Assembly: GCA_007922225.1 (NCBI GenBank)
Contig: ML679989.1
Span: 18,001,570-18,065,569 of the forward strand
DNA length: 64,000 nucleotides
Direction of reading: 5' to 3'
DNA from: Emydura subglobosa
Taxonomy: Eukaryota; Chordata; Testudines; Chelidae
How positions within the stretch are numbered: the first letter of the stretch is position 1; each line of letters opens with the position of its first letter. A program made the translations under genes and the position numbers. The notes beneath the pieces were generated by a model. It made no database searches and had not been told where the DNA came from. It was given only the letters and a program-made list of their open reading frames with translations. Below are positions 1 through 14,200 of the stretch, piece after piece.

Positions 1-2216
1 CATTTACCATGTTGTTTCTCCTTCTGGTCTGGCATCAAAGGAAGCTAAAAAGACCTTTTAATGTTCCTGCTCATTTCCCTAATACACTTAGAAAGGTAGG
101 AGGGAACTTGCAGGCTGTTGTCTTATGTTCCAAGATATGAGACTGGATTCTGTCTATTTTAGCTTGCAAGGCAATAGATAATACTTGTAGAAATAAACTG
201 TCCAGCTCTGCTTGGAATATAGTCATTGTATCTGACTCGGTGACCTCCTGCAGCATCAAGTTCCACAAGCTGATGATGTGAATGACTCTTTCCTCATCTT
301 GGCCCTAAATTAATATAAACACTAGTGCGTTTGAGCTTGCATACTCTTGTTCTGAAATCTTATTTAGATTTGGTGGCTTAGAGCCTAGAGAGAACAGTGA
401 AAAATCTTAAGGGAAGGGGATGACTTGTATGTGAAGATGAACTGTGAAGGTGAACAAATAAAAAGCCTCATTTAAGATCCTAAATTGTTAAGGGAATACA
501 GGATGTTATGCCTTAAAAATACACTTTTGAACACTAAATATTTGAAACCATTTCTTTTTAATCACCAGTCTGGCCCAGCTCTGAGAATTCTTCCTTGTGT
601 GAAGTTAATTCATTCCCTAAAGCTGTGTGTGACATGCAGCCCCCTGCTCTGCTTTAGGTATTAATGATGCCATTAATTATTGCATAAACCAGAAATTGGA
701 TTTTTGCTAGGCTTTTTACATAAACACATTTTAGGAGCAAATGGAAGAGTTTGTTTATCTGCAGCATTAAGGCTATCTATGTGTTAAGATCCTAAACAGT
801 CCCTTTTTGTTTTGTTTTTTTTAAAAGAGTTTCCTTTTACCTTTAAGGAATCTTCATAGCAGCATTGTGTGCATTTGAAGATAAGGCAATTTAGAATTCA
901 ATTGCTGTCCTTGATGAGAGAATGCACCTGTGTTGTTAATATTTATAAAGGCAAACATTTCATGATTCATTTGCAGTAATTTTCTTCCTCTCATTCATTT
1001 TGCATGAGTTAGACTGCATTTATTTTGAGTGAAATGCCTTCTATTCATGGCTCTCCAAAGCAATCTATAAACACTAACCCTCATAACACACAGAGGATGG
1101 GGAAGTCTTAGATCCATTTTAAAGATGGGCTGAGTGTAGCACTGAAGGCAATGGCCCTACTCTTAAATGCATGTGTACTTTTTCACCAGGCCAAGTTATA
1201 TGTGCAAACTGCCTGTTTTCCACCTGTGGGCTTTTGTGTTTACAACTTAGGTACACCCGAGTGCACACTTCTAATAGCCTTGCACAAGTCATTCAGTATC
1301 AAGCTTATCAGGTGAGCGGGAGAGGTGGTAATAGACACTAGGACCCTGATTCTTGCTTACCTTAAGGTCATCTCTTCACTAGAAAAACTGCTAACACATT
1401 TTTACTAATGTGGACATTGCCTGTGACTACTTTAGATCACTCTGGTAAGATAAAGGGACCTTAAAATGAGTATTAATAATAACAATAATCCCTAGCTCTT
1501 ATATAGCCGCCTTCATCAGTAGATCACAAAGAAATTAAGTATCATTATTGCCATTTTACAAGTGATAAAGGGAAACTGAGGCACAGAGACGCGAAATGAG
1601 TTGCCCAAGGTTATCCAGCAGACCAATGCAGAGCCAGCAATAGAAGCCAGGTTTCCTGAGTCCCAGTCCAGTACTTTATCCAGTAGGCCATACTGCCTCC
1701 CAAAACATAATTTACATTTACTTTTAAGGCCCCTTTGCACTGGCATGATGCTCCAAAGTGGCCTTAGTGTAAATAAGAATCAAAGCCTGTGACCCATTCC
1801 CTTGTCCTAGTTGCTGAGTATGTCCCCTCCTGTCACTTAACACGGAGAGGAGAATTATTATATCTGACTCTATAGCAGAGAGCTGGATGAAAACAAACTA
1901 GCTGCCATTCTGGGTCTGGATAAGATGGAAGTGCAGCTTATTGTTCCTGGGGGACTGAGGGAGGGATCCTTTGGAGGAGAGGGCAGAAGTTGTATCAGCA
2001 CCATCCATGAGAGTGTACATAGGACTTGCCAAAGTGACTTGCCCTCTGTTAGCCCTGTTGGTGGCTCATGGTACTGTTTGCCATGACTGGCCGCCCAAGA
2101 AGGCATTGGTTGCTCCCTTTGGATACAGACCTCAGAGCTGTTATCCGTGTTTGTGTAACTTCCTGGCTTAGCTGTTGTAATCGTGCTCTCTCTCTCTCTC
2201 CCTCTCGTCATTTTAG
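1..2216. other. DPP7 intron, 5' part of window
   Basis: No coding exon could be found here. The stretch ends at a CT-rich tract (about 2185-2207) and the TTTTAG acceptor of the first DPP7 exon in the window. It holds one clear MIR copy, listed separately. The small open frames in it have no recognisable similarity. The exon carrying the DPP7 nucleophile serine is not here and must lie further left. Confidence 0.7.
1497..1750 (-). repeat. MIR SINE copy
   Basis: In the plus direction it reads AAACTGAGGCACAGAG, then TTGCCCAAGG, an AGCAG run and AGAGCCAG, which are the reverse complement of the MIR core. It is divergent and sits in a DPP7 intron. Confidence 0.75.
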
Positions 2217-2298
2217 GATTTTCAGAACTCTAGCCCAGCTTGTGTCAAGGCCGTGAGCAAAGCCTTCCAGGAAATCCGTGACCTCTACTTGAGTGGAG
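2217..2298 (+). CDS. DPP7: DPP7 exon (first in window)
   Basis: Acceptor TTTTAG, donor GTAAGA. Encodes [20 protein letters not shown], then RDLYLSG, equivalent to the human segment starting DFEGQSPKC. One base carries over to a split Ala codon. Confidence 0.9.
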
Positions 2299-5200
2299 GT
2301 AAGATGAGGCTGTCCACCCTGGCATAGTGCTTCCATACAGCACGCAGGAGCCGTTTCCAAGGTCTTCTTGGTATGAGAAAGTTGCAGTTCTTAAACCGAT
2401 TTAGTTAAACCAGTATGGACCCTTATTTAAGTGTAAGAGTGGCTTATTTTGGTTTACAATGAAAGACTTCAGCTAGGTTGAAACGAGACCTTCTTAAACT
2501 GAAATAAGTATGTCCTCACAGAGGTTTGCACTGGTTTAACTAAACTGATTTAAAATCACACCTTTAGTTAGGCAGGTGTAACTTCCTCAGGTAGACAAGG
2601 CCTCAGGGTTTGTTTGTTTTTTTTTAAATACACACACACACAATGAACATGTGATGCGCAGACAATGTGCATTGTGTGCAAACTGATGGTGATGTCAGCA
2701 ACTATTTGATGATCCAAAGCAGCCTCTTACTGGAACCTTATCAGACATTGTTTTTCTCACCCTTCCTTTTTTCTTATCACCTCCCTCACTTCTTGTTTGC
2801 TTGGTCCCTATTCTAACTCCTTTCCTCTGACGTAAAGACAGCATGTGCTGGGACCTCTAAGGCAACCAGTGCTGCTAACTGTGGCTCAGCCAGAGAGAGC
2901 ACTGTGTGATGCAGTCTCCAGCTTGCCTGGTCTCAGCTAACCTGGGGAGTCTGCAACAGTGGCTTCTTTTCGGCGCTGGGTTTCCTGACATTAGAAGGCC
3001 TCTCCAGATGATGATTGTGTTTTAAGGTGAATCTGAGCTGTACTGATGCTGTGACCTGAGGTTTATTCTCAGTCACTCTCACAACAAGTGCAAGACAGCT
3101 CCCAAATGGAAAAAGATGCTTTGCCCCCATAACTACCAGTTTGGCAAATTCAACCCCAGATCTGATGATGCAGCTGGGATCTTACTGCCTCTGGCTGTCT
3201 TGGAATCTGCAGTGAGAACTCAGCTACAAAGCCATGCTCTCCCAGGGCTACGCTGGCTCTGCAGAGCTCATGGGAGTGAAAACAACTCTGGGAAGCAAAC
3301 TAAGAAACCCTCCTGCGGTGGGGAACCAGTAATCCTCATTAGCTTCAAATGGGAGTGACTTGTATCCTGCTGGGGAGAGACTATTCTCCATGAGCAGAAA
3401 GGAGTAAGGGCTTGTCTACACTTAAACGCTATAATGGCACAGTTTCACTGCTATAGTGCTTCAGTGTAGACACTACCTATGCCAGCAGGAGGGATTCTCC
3501 TGTTGGCATAAGTCAGCCACCTCCCCAAGAGGCAGTAGCTAGGTCAGTAGAAGAATGATGTTGACCTAGCGCTGTCTACATGGGGACTTAGGTCGGTTTA
3601 ACTATGTCACAGAGGGGTGTGGATTTTTCACATCCCTGACCGATGTAGTTCAACCAACCTAATTTTCTAGTGTAGACCAGGCCTAAGGGGATCCCATTCG
3701 TGCATAGTTTCTGCTCTTACTACATCAGTAGCTTGGCTTGTCTCAGGCCAGGACACACTTAAGTATAATGATGTTGCTCAGGAGTGTAAAAAATCTGCAC
3801 CCCTGCATGATGCTGTTATACCAACCTACCCCCGGTATAGACAGCGCTATATTGATGGGAGGGCTTTTCCCATCAACACAGCTACTGCCTCTCACAGAGG
3901 CGGATTAACTACGCCAATGGGAGAAGCTGTCCTACCAGCATAATAGCATCCTCACTGAAGCGCTGCAGCCTGTCCTCAGGCTGTATTTTGCCCCCTCAGT
4001 TCTGAAGTCCAAGGGGAGGTTTTACACAACTCAGCCACATGGGGGAGAGTGCATGGGGCTTGGATATGCAGGGTTATTACACAGGGGGGGATGTTTGCAT
4101 CTGGACACCAAAGCTGGTGTAAGTTAATATGTAGCATTACAAACCCTGTTCTTCTTTGCAGAGCTTCATATTACTCCTGCCTAGCCAGCCACGTGGAATG
4201 AATGAAACCTGGCACGGCTCTGTGGTATTAATTTACACTCTTAGGCGTTTGTGTGTGTCATGTTTCTTTTCCCTCTGCAGCCTACGATAGAATCAGCAGT
4301 GAAATGTCCACATGCAATAGGGTTTCCTGCAAGGAAGATGTCTACCAGCTGTTTGAGTTCGCGCGAAACGCCTTCACCATGATGGCTATGATGGACTATC
4401 CTTACAAAACAGACTTCATGGGTCACTTCCCGGCTAACCCAGTGAAGGTGAGTGGCAGAGTGCTGAGAGATTAAGGAGAGCTCTTGAGACAATGACTATC
4501 ATTGTGTTTGGAGTTCTTTTCTTTTTGTCCTGAAACTGATTGCTCTGGGACGGATGGCTGTGGTCAGCCTCAGCCAAACTCTGCTTTCACTCAAGTTACA
4601 GACAATACAAGCACATTGACCTAAACTTTCAAAAGCATTTAATCACTTTAGGAAACTCTGTTTTTCCATTGTCCAACTTGAGACGCCTTTAAAGGGTTCT
4701 GATTCTCAGAGGGCAGGTGACCCGCACTTCCTAAAAGTCAAGCTCCTTTTAAGATGTCTCGGGTCAGGCCCCTACAACCTTGAATCACTCACTGCTAGGT
4801 CATTGACTATGGTGGAGTAGCACAGTGGAAATGAGAACAGGATTTGTCCCCCAGAGTTTATATTTTTGATCCTTTCTAAACAACTAATCCGTCTGATCTT
4901 TGTCCTGCGGTAGTTCTTTCTCTCTCCATTTCCCCAGGAGAGCAAGGCTGTGACTTGTGGCTATCCCCTCAAGCATAATACACTGGTTTGTTGACACTAG
5001 CATAAGAATAGAATAGAATACCTAGCACTTTTCGTCATTAGATATCCAAGTGCTTTACGAAGGAGGCCAGTGTCACTGTGCCCATTATACAAATGAGGAA
5101 ACTGAAGCATAGCAGGGAAGTGACTTGTCCAAGGTCACCCAGCAGGCCAGTAACAGAGCCAGGAATTGAACGTGGGTGAGGTTCTGTGGTCTGCAACATG

Positions 5201-8200
5201 CTGGTGGTCAGACGATCACGATGGTGCCTTCTGGCCTTAAAATCTATGAGTGGCGTGTCTTTCCTCATTCCTTTTTTTTTTTCTTGGAAGCTTCCAGGAT
5301 AATCTCTGTGTGAAACTGAGACCCCCAAACTAACTTCTAATTGCTTGTCATTTAAAACATCTGTCTGGAGACTGACCAAAGTGTGTGTGTCTTTTATCCA
5401 GGTTGGCTGCGACCAAATCCTTGCACACCAGGACCATATTAAAGGGCTGGCAGCTCTTGTCGGTGAGTGAGTTCCAGCAGCTGTGTCTTATTTGAAACTC
5501 TCCTTCAGAAGCACTTGTGAATGCTGAGTTACCCCAGACCGTTTTAGGGGCTATGGAACACTTTGCACTGCAATGGCAAAAGGACCTTAACACTTCACAG
5601 ACAGTGAATCATGCGTATAGCCCCCACGTGACAGTGTTATATTGGGTCTTCATATTTTCTCAGAAGAGACGTTTAGGGTATGTCTGTGCTGCAAGGGAAG
5701 GTGTGAGTGGAATATAGGCCATGCCCGTTCTAGCTTTAACCTAGCTAGCAAGGGGAACAATAGTGGAGATGTGGTGGCACGGACTAGCAGCCACAGTACA
5801 AGCCTGCCGGGGAGCGTGGGTCTGTATTTGGGTTGCTAGCCTGGGCTGCCATGTCTACGTTACTTTTGTTACCCATGCTAGATAATAGCTAGCATGCTAT
5901 GCCTAGCCCGCTGCAGTCAGACCTTCGTTTGCAGTGTAGACATTTGGAGCCTCAGCCCCATTGACTATCAGTGAGACTTAGGCTCCTGGCTCACTTAGGC
6001 CCTTTTGAAAATTTTACCCACACTCCAGCTCAACCAAAAGTTACAGGCTCGATTCAGCAGTCACTGGGGGAGGTTCTGCGTCTGCAGGAGGTCAGACTTG
6101 ATCCTAATGGTCCCTTCTGGCCTTAAAATCTGTGCATCTGTGTGTTTATATTGGGCTTCTTGGGGTGGGGGTGTCTAACTTATTTGCCGAAGGGGATTTG
6201 CAAGGAGATGTTTGCAAATTGCACTCAAAGCTCCATTAAAATGTCCGAGTAAAACACTGCTTCAGAACTACTGTTTTTAAAAAAATAACTAACCTTCTTC
6301 ACCTTCGTTCATTTAAAATAATGTTTGCATGTGTTAGATTGAAAAGGGAAAATATTCTTTATTTTTAAAAATAGAGAAGTCTGCAACCCCCTGCGTTGTG
6401 GCTAGGACACTCCTCCTCCTCCTCTTCCATTTGGCTTGCTCTGCCCCCCTCAGCAGTGCACCGGCACACGCCAATGTTAAGCCAAGAATGTGCTACTCCT
6501 AAATCACAAGCTGCACTGGTTGGCTGGGAAGTGAGGAGAGCTGTTACAATGCCAAGAGCATTCGCCACGTGCTCTGTCAGAGCAGCTCCTTCAGGCATCC
6601 ACTTCCTCTCCCCTGTATAAAGCGGAGTGCGGCTCTTGTTTGTTGGTGATGGACAAGCTGAGAGTGGCTCTCTTCCTGCTGCCACCATTGGGTGAGCTCT
6701 TCACTTCTCTTTCCTGCTGCTCAGCTGTCATCTCACAGGACAGTTGAATCATGCAGGAGGCATGATCCACCAAAGCGTGAGGAAGGGAGCCAGCTTTCTT
6801 CCATATCCGCCCGTCAGGATCATAGATGAACACGCTGTCGTCTTTACTCATGCGTTGCAGTGATCCGCCTCCTGTGATATAGAGTCTAGAGTGGAGCACA
6901 GTGATACTGAACTGGCAGCAGTCAAAGGGGGCTAGGGTTAGCGTGGACCACTGGTCAGTCACCGGGCAGTAATGTTCTGTCTCGTTCACTTGAATCCATT
7001 CCTTTGCCTGCAATGAACCAGATTAAAACTGATTTGCCACGTGACAGCTTGGGTGGATGCTACTGTCACTGGACTCTTTCAATGATTAGGGGGCTGGAGC
7101 ACATGACTTATGAGGAGAGGCTAAGGAAACTGGGCTTGTTTAGCCTGCAGAAGAGAAGAATGAGGGGGGATTTGATAGCGGCCTTTAACTACCTGAAAGG
7201 GGGTTCCAGGGAGGATGGAGCTAGGCTGTTCTCGGTGGTGGCAGATGACAGAACAAGGAGCAATGGTCTCAAGTTGCAGTGGGGGAGGTCTAGGTTGGAC
7301 ATTAGGAAAAAGTTTTTCACTAGGAGGGTGGTGAAGCACTGGAATGGGTTACCTAGGGAGGTGGTGGAATCTCCATCTTTAGAGGTTTTTAAGCTGAGGC
7401 TTGACAAAGCCCTGGCTGGGATGATAGAGCTGAGGTTAGTCCTGCTTTGAGCAGGGGGTTGGACTAGATGATCTCTGAGGTCCCTTCCAACTCTATGATT
7501 CTATGATCTCCCGCAGATGAGTGAAGCCAGCGCCTTAATAAGACACACATGGTTAAAGGCAAATTGTGTTCTTAAACCATTGGCCCGCTAGGGGGTTCAA
7601 GGTGCCGCCTTCGCAGTTGAAATGTAGCAGTCAAATTAATAAAGATTCAGAGTGGTAGCTGTGTTAGTCTGTATACAGCAAAAACAATGAGAGTCCTGTA
7701 GCACCTTAAAGACTAACACATTTCTGTGGGCATAAGCTTTTGTGGGCTGCAACCCACAGATGCATCTGACGAAGTGGGCTGCCGCCCACGAAAGCTTATG
7801 CCTACAGAAATGTGTTAGTCTTTAAGGTGCTACAGGACTCTCGTTTTTTTTTTAAGTCAAATTAAAGGCCTCCCCCGAAATGCAAATGAAACACCAAAGT
7901 GGTATCAGAAAATGGTGCTGAAGAGTATTTATTCCTCTCTGGAAAATGGAAAGGGAATGCAGGTGAAAAGCCAGTGCACCTGGGAGCTGAAACAGCCCAA
8001 GTTCTGGTCTGTCCCCTTTCTATTTAAGGCACAGGAAGGAACCCCTGGAAGGTGGGTTGTGTTGTGTTGTGTTGTGTTGTGTCATGGACAGCAGCCAAGA
8101 TGAAGCTTTGAGGGGGAGGTGTCATCCCCAGCTCCATCTACATCAAGGGCTTCAAGGACCTGTGGTTTTTGCACTCACTGATTTAGTCCACTTAGCTACT

Positions 8201-11200
8201 GGCTACCTGTCTGAACTGCAGATCAGGGCGCCCTGCTGGGATATGCAGGTGGCCAAAACTGCAGGCACAAAATCCGAAGGATCCAGTTAAGGGCAGGCTC
8301 TAAAAACTGCCCCACCACTGATTAATTGTCCTTGATGACAATAATAACACAGACCATGTGTATCCATGTGCATTAAGCCTCCATCTATGGAGCAAAAGGC
8401 CGGAGGCAGAGTGCTTGGGAACTCCACGGAAGCTGCCGTTGCAGCGTGGTGCGTGGCCCAGAGCAGGGTTACTTGTTATAGATTGAAACCTATTCTCTCC
8501 GGCAGGAGTTTCCACCACAGCATTTCAAGATTGTAAGTACACTCAGAACCCTTTTGAAAGGGAGGCACCAGGAAATCGTATTCTAAAAGCAAGGCCCTCA
8601 CCTGTGTTAGCCCCTGAAATGAGTAAACCTGAAAGAGCTTTAGAAACCTGATTTACTTGACAGTGTTCTGGCTCAGGTACTCATTACCATAGCATCTGTG
8701 TTCAGCACAATCTTTAATGTATTTATCCTCACAACATCCCTGGGAGGCAGGGCAGTGCTATTATCCCCATTGTACAGATGGGGAACTGAGGCACAGACAC
8801 TTAGGCCTCATCTACGCCTGTAAATTAGATTGCGCTTGCAGCTGTGAAAAATTGCACGCCCTGTATGATGGAGTTAGGTCGACCTAACCTCTGCTGTTCA
8901 CACAGCTAGGTGACAGAAAAATTCTTCCATCAGTGCAGTTACTGCCTCTCAGGGATGGACGGAAAAACCCCTTCCCTCGATGTAGGAAGCGTCTACACTA
9001 CAGCAGCACCCCAGCTGCAGCGTCCTAGCTGTGCTACTCTAGCAAAGATGTGGCTTAAGTGACTTGTCCAAGTTCACCCAAGAAGTCTGTGACAGAGCAG
9101 GGACTTGAATCCAAGCCTCACAAGCGCTGGGCTAGTTCTCTAACCACTGGACCATCCTTCCTTTCTCTGTTCTGCTTGCTTTCTGCCTTTCTCTCAGCTT
9201 GCATGAGGAAAATCAGCTGGTGAGTTTCACTCCTGCATTAGGATGTGACTGCAGAGGAATCATGATTTGTTTTTTAAATCATTTCCATTGTTGCTTTAAA
9301 TATTCTTGATATTGGTAATAAATAGGATCTGATTAAAACAAGGCAGCAACCGATGAAAACAATTTTATGGCTCAAGACATTTTGTACGGGCTTATTGGCC
9401 TGGTTCACCACTGCCTTATCACTATCAGACTGAAATCCATTGAAATTAATCAAGGTTACACTGTCATCAAACTGGAGTAATGCAGTACAGTAGAGTAGGA
9501 CCCGTAGGTACAAAGCCTGCATCTGGGCCAGATCTAGCCATTTATAAGAACAAATCTCAACTTACAGCATTTAAAGTCCTGCCTCCAATACAGAAGATCC
9601 TGTCTCTGATGGCCGCCATTCCATGGTCACAGCGGGCGAAGGTCATGGCACGGTTAGCGATCCAGCGCCGGAGACGAGGGAGGTAGCTATATGTCTCTCT
9701 CAAGGTCTTGCCAGCAGAAAAGCCCCCTGGAGGAGAGAAGTGCAGATATTATCCCGCTGCCCTGTTAAAGCTGCTCTCATCAGAGGCTCAAAACGCTCTA
9801 CAAATAGGCATTAAGGGGGCCTTACCAGCCATCACTGCATATGTCGTGGTGAAAGGAAAGGTTCCAGCTACGTATGCAGCCTTTACAAGGGGCTGTACCC
9901 TGAAGACCCAGCTTTCTCTCCTACTCAAAGGTGGGCAGGGGCTTTCTCCCCAGAGAAGTCGTTACAAGAGGTTCGTGCCAGCTGAGCATCCAGAAGTCTG
10001 GAGGTTTTAAAATCGAACTTCTTGGATGTGAAGAATGTCTCCTGCAAACAGGATTTTCCCCCACAAGATTTTATGGTGGCATATGGAGTATTTCCAGCCC
10101 AACGAGGAAACAGGAACAGTCTTTCTTGGGGTGTCTACTTCCATCCGGCCCCAGGATGTGCAGAGATGCACAAAAATGGCTACTTAAAAAGAAATTTATG
10201 CAGACTTCTTTGCATTTTTAACTTTTGTCTGATTCTTGAATCTGAGCCAGTCTGCTAGTTTCCGTTAGCTAATAGTCTCTAAGACACCCATCACCTGGGT
10301 ATCTCAGAGCTGCAGTAGAACAGCTTCCTTTCCTGAAAGGGAGGAGGCTAGTATTTGACAGGGCACATCCCTTCATGCTTGCTGAAATGAAGAATGCAGA
10401 CAGAGTCAGAGTCTTTGAGACAAAGAAAAGGAAGGACCGGATGTCAAATCTGGCTGACACAATACTTAACTCAGGGTTTTTCCAGGTTGTGTATAAACTC
10501 TCCCCACCCGCACTCTGTCTGCTTGGATACCGCACGTTTTGTTTTAAACTCTTGTACTAGCATTGCATGCTTAATTGTTCAGTAGGATTGGCCAGGGCTG
10601 TGGACAAGACCCCACAGGCCGCCAGAGCTAGTACTATGAATGGGATTATGTGATGGGGCTGCCGATAATAGCAGGGGACTAGACTCAACGACCCAGGAGG
10701 TCCCTTCCAGTCTGTGTTCCTATCTAACTGATACGATACATTACCATGGTATCTCAGCACTTCACGGTGCTTTTAATGCGTTCATTCTCACAACACCCTG
10801 GGAAGTAGGGGAGCATCTTTGTCCCCATTGTACAGATGGGAAACTGAGGCACAGAGCGGCTATGTAATTTACCCAAGATCACACAGGAAGTCTGTGGTGG
10901 AGCAAAGAATTGAACCAGGTGTGTCAAGGCTAGTTCCCGAACCACTGGGCCATCCTTCGGTCTGTCAAAGGGTCACTGGCTGATATAAGAGGGTTGGACT
11001 GGATCCAAGGTTTATTAAGATTTGTCATTTCAGACTGACTTATGTTTAATTGGATACTAAAGTAGAATTGATCTCAGAGTCTTACACTTCAGTGTCCTTC
11101 ATCCTAAGGATACCCCAGTATAATTACATATAAAATGCAACATTCAGATTGCACAGTTAAAATCAAAATAAGGAGGTCTGACTCGATGATCACAATGATG

Positions 11201-14200
11201 ATCATTTCTAGCCTTAAAATCTATGAAAGTCAAAAGCAAAAATTCCTACCACAATGTCAAATCAAATAGGACACAAGCAATAATATAAATGTAATTGTAT
11301 TAACGATGCGTTTTCTTTTCACATGAGAGATAGGACTAGTGATGACTGTAGACTATACTTCGCGTCCAAGTTAATGATTGCTCTTTTTTGTTGTTCTAAT
11401 GTGATTAATACATTGCATTATGTAGTTTTGCTATAGGCAGAGCTGGTTGCACTGCCTATTTTTGCAGTTGCCCAACACTTCCCATTTATAAGACTCTGCG
11501 TTCAGTTCCTTATAACTTTGCCAGACTTTAACTAGTTGAACTGAAATTTTCCCTGACAGAGGTCTGCCTCATGCTGAATTTTCTTTGAAAATTCCAACCA
11601 AAACAGTTTAGCTGTTTTCCAAGATTGAGGCTAGGGGAAAATACATGGTTTAGCCCATGTTAAAAAATTCTGGCAACTTTTTCTTTAAAAAGTTCTAGTG
11701 TCCCCATGCTTTGGAGCAGTGACTTGAAATTGGGCAAGGGATGAGGGAGGCAGGAGGGGTCCTTTGGAAAAAATAGCATGTGATTATGTAATTAAAGAAT
11801 GTATGAAAATGCTTACGCACAAAGGGACTGAATTAGGGTCACACAGCCAACCTTAATTTTGGCATTTCCTAACTTTTGAGTGCTTGACTTTGCAACCTTA
11901 GTAAGGTTCTTTTAACAGGGGTGTGGGCATGCACCAGGTAATTAATAAATGATATTGCAATAGCATCAGAAGGTTCCCATAGTGCCTCATGGTGCTAGGT
12001 GCTGTACAGAAACAGCAGAAGAGATGGTCCTTGCCCTGAAGAGCTTACAGTATAATTACTTTTTGTGTTTCATTTCCTAGGCTGAGCATTCCAGAGCAGT
12101 GCAGCGGTGTTAGTCCCACGTCTTCCATTAAAATGCACATCACGTGTGTGGCTAAATATGCTGCAGTGCTTTGGAAATCTCATCCTAGCTTGCTTGCTTA
12201 AAGGAAAACAGCTGGAATTTGGCCTACAGACCACAGTCAAAATTCCTGTTAAAAGTGCAATGGGATCTTTGACTACAACTAGCCAAGATACTACTGTAAG
12301 TCGTCTTTGCGAGATGATGCCCTCTGATGTAAGGGGTGGCATTGGTTCAGGAGGAAGTGCACCACTTATTGATTCACCAACAGTATCCCAGACACCGCTA
12401 TGCATTTCCCTTGGCAGTCTCCCATCCAAGCACTGTCCTGGTCCAGTCTTATTTGACCTGTAAAGCTACTAATAAAAGCAAAGTAACTACATGTGCAGAC
12501 ACTGAGTTCCAAGAGCCGGTGTCACCTGAAATGTAGAGGATTCCCTTGTAGGTTGTGCCGGCATGATCAGCTACAGGCACTGGGAAGGGAGCAGCACACT
12601 CCCACTTGTTCTCAGCAGGCTGGTATGCTTCCATAGTGTTGGTGAGCTTCCCCAGCAGCGTCCCGCCGCCCACAGCCAGGATGCGATCAGACAGCACATC
12701 CGCGTGGAAGCGCGTTCGCCTGTCCAGCATGCTGCAGACTTGGAGCCAGGATGTGTTGCGGGGATCAAATCGGAATACCTAGGATCACAATAGAGGGACC
12801 AATCGTCACGGAGAAAGACAGTTAGCTAGCCACGGTGGTGTGAGATTATCCAACAGGCATGGCTTTAAGAACTGTTATAATCTGCAGGCACGGAGTATGA
12901 CTGCAGCTTGTGTAGACGTACCTGATCTAGCTTGGGTCAGGCTATCTCGGGAGCAGAGCAGTGAAGCCGCAGCTTCACAAGCTTCAGTGTGGGTTATACA
13001 AGCCTGCCCAGACCCCCGGCTAATTACTTGGGCAGCTAGCCCGTGCCGAAGCCTGTACCCGGCTTCACAGCTCCGATACACAAGCTAGCTAGATTAGAAT
13101 TAGCGTGGTATGTCTACACGTGCCACAGTCACATCTCGGGGTTACAGTGCAGACATGCCTTAAATGTCTCCCTTTCGGCTGAGAGGGCTAATACCCAGCT
13201 GACTGGTTCCTCTTAAACTGCGCTTAGTGTGCACCAAATCTAACCAAACTGCACAGCTTTGTCTGCATATGGGGCCTAAATGCGATTTTTTTTAAATCTG
13301 TGTTGATAAAATCCATACAGCGCCCCATCCCCAAAGTTAAATCTGTGGTCACAGCGAAAGCCGTGTATGTTTCTTGAGCTACTTTTTTAAACAGGGCAGA
13401 TCCTCTACGCTGCTGTGCTGTAGCATGCCAGAGATGGGTTGCCTAGGAAATCTCACCCGACCCATGTGACACTGCCACAGAGAGGGCTGTCGGAACCAGG
13501 CGTCCAGCTGAAAAAACGCGTTGTCCTTCTTACTGGCCAGAGCGTAGCTTGATCTTGGGCAAAGTTATACAGCAGCCAGGCTGGCATGTGAATTCGCACC
13601 TAGTTGTTACCAGCCCTCTGCTGCAAGCCACAGCACAGCTCTCACCCACCATCCTCTTGCCACCAACTGAGCAGCGCTACTTCCCAGCCTGCTCTGAGGC
13701 TGCCCATATCCTAGGTGAAGCTGATGCTTTTGGGTTGTGTGGCAGGGACTAGAACAGAAGGAGTGTCTGGGATGCTGGCTCAGTGCTGCTGCCTGCAGCC
13801 TCCTTACCCTCCCTGTTATCTCTGCTTGCGGGACAGAGTTTGCCAGAGACCCTGGGGTGCAGCCAGCATAGGCTGTAAGCACACAGTGACATGTAGCAAG
13901 TGGGGCGCTCAGCCCCACCTGGGCTAACATACACCTAGCTCACCCCCAAACGATGTCTTACTTCCTGGGCAGAGGAAAGGGATTGGAGCTAGAGCGCGGG
14001 TGTAGGGGGGAAGCATTCACCTTTCATGGGCAAGAAAAACGGAGGAGCTTTTTCCAAGGAGTCTCAGACTATAACTGTTGCCCTGGGAGCAGCGGGGATG
14101 TTCTGAATATGATCCCATTTGAGTGGGACTGGACCAGGCAGCAGAGGTCAAAGGCCATGAGGATGGATTGATGCAGGCCAGTGTTCTGTTGCTTCAAGGG

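Noticed and set aside
7004..7450. 148-aa plus-strand open frame as a host gene
   Set aside because: It is the C-terminal tail of a CR1 LINE protein within a 5'-truncated CR1 copy.
7740..7800. Hammerhead-ribozyme-like core (CTGACGA at 7766-7772, hairpin, then CGAAA)
   Set aside because: There is an extra A between the core and stem II, and the bases flanking the core cannot form stem I. The match comes from the palindromic repeat and looks fortuitous.
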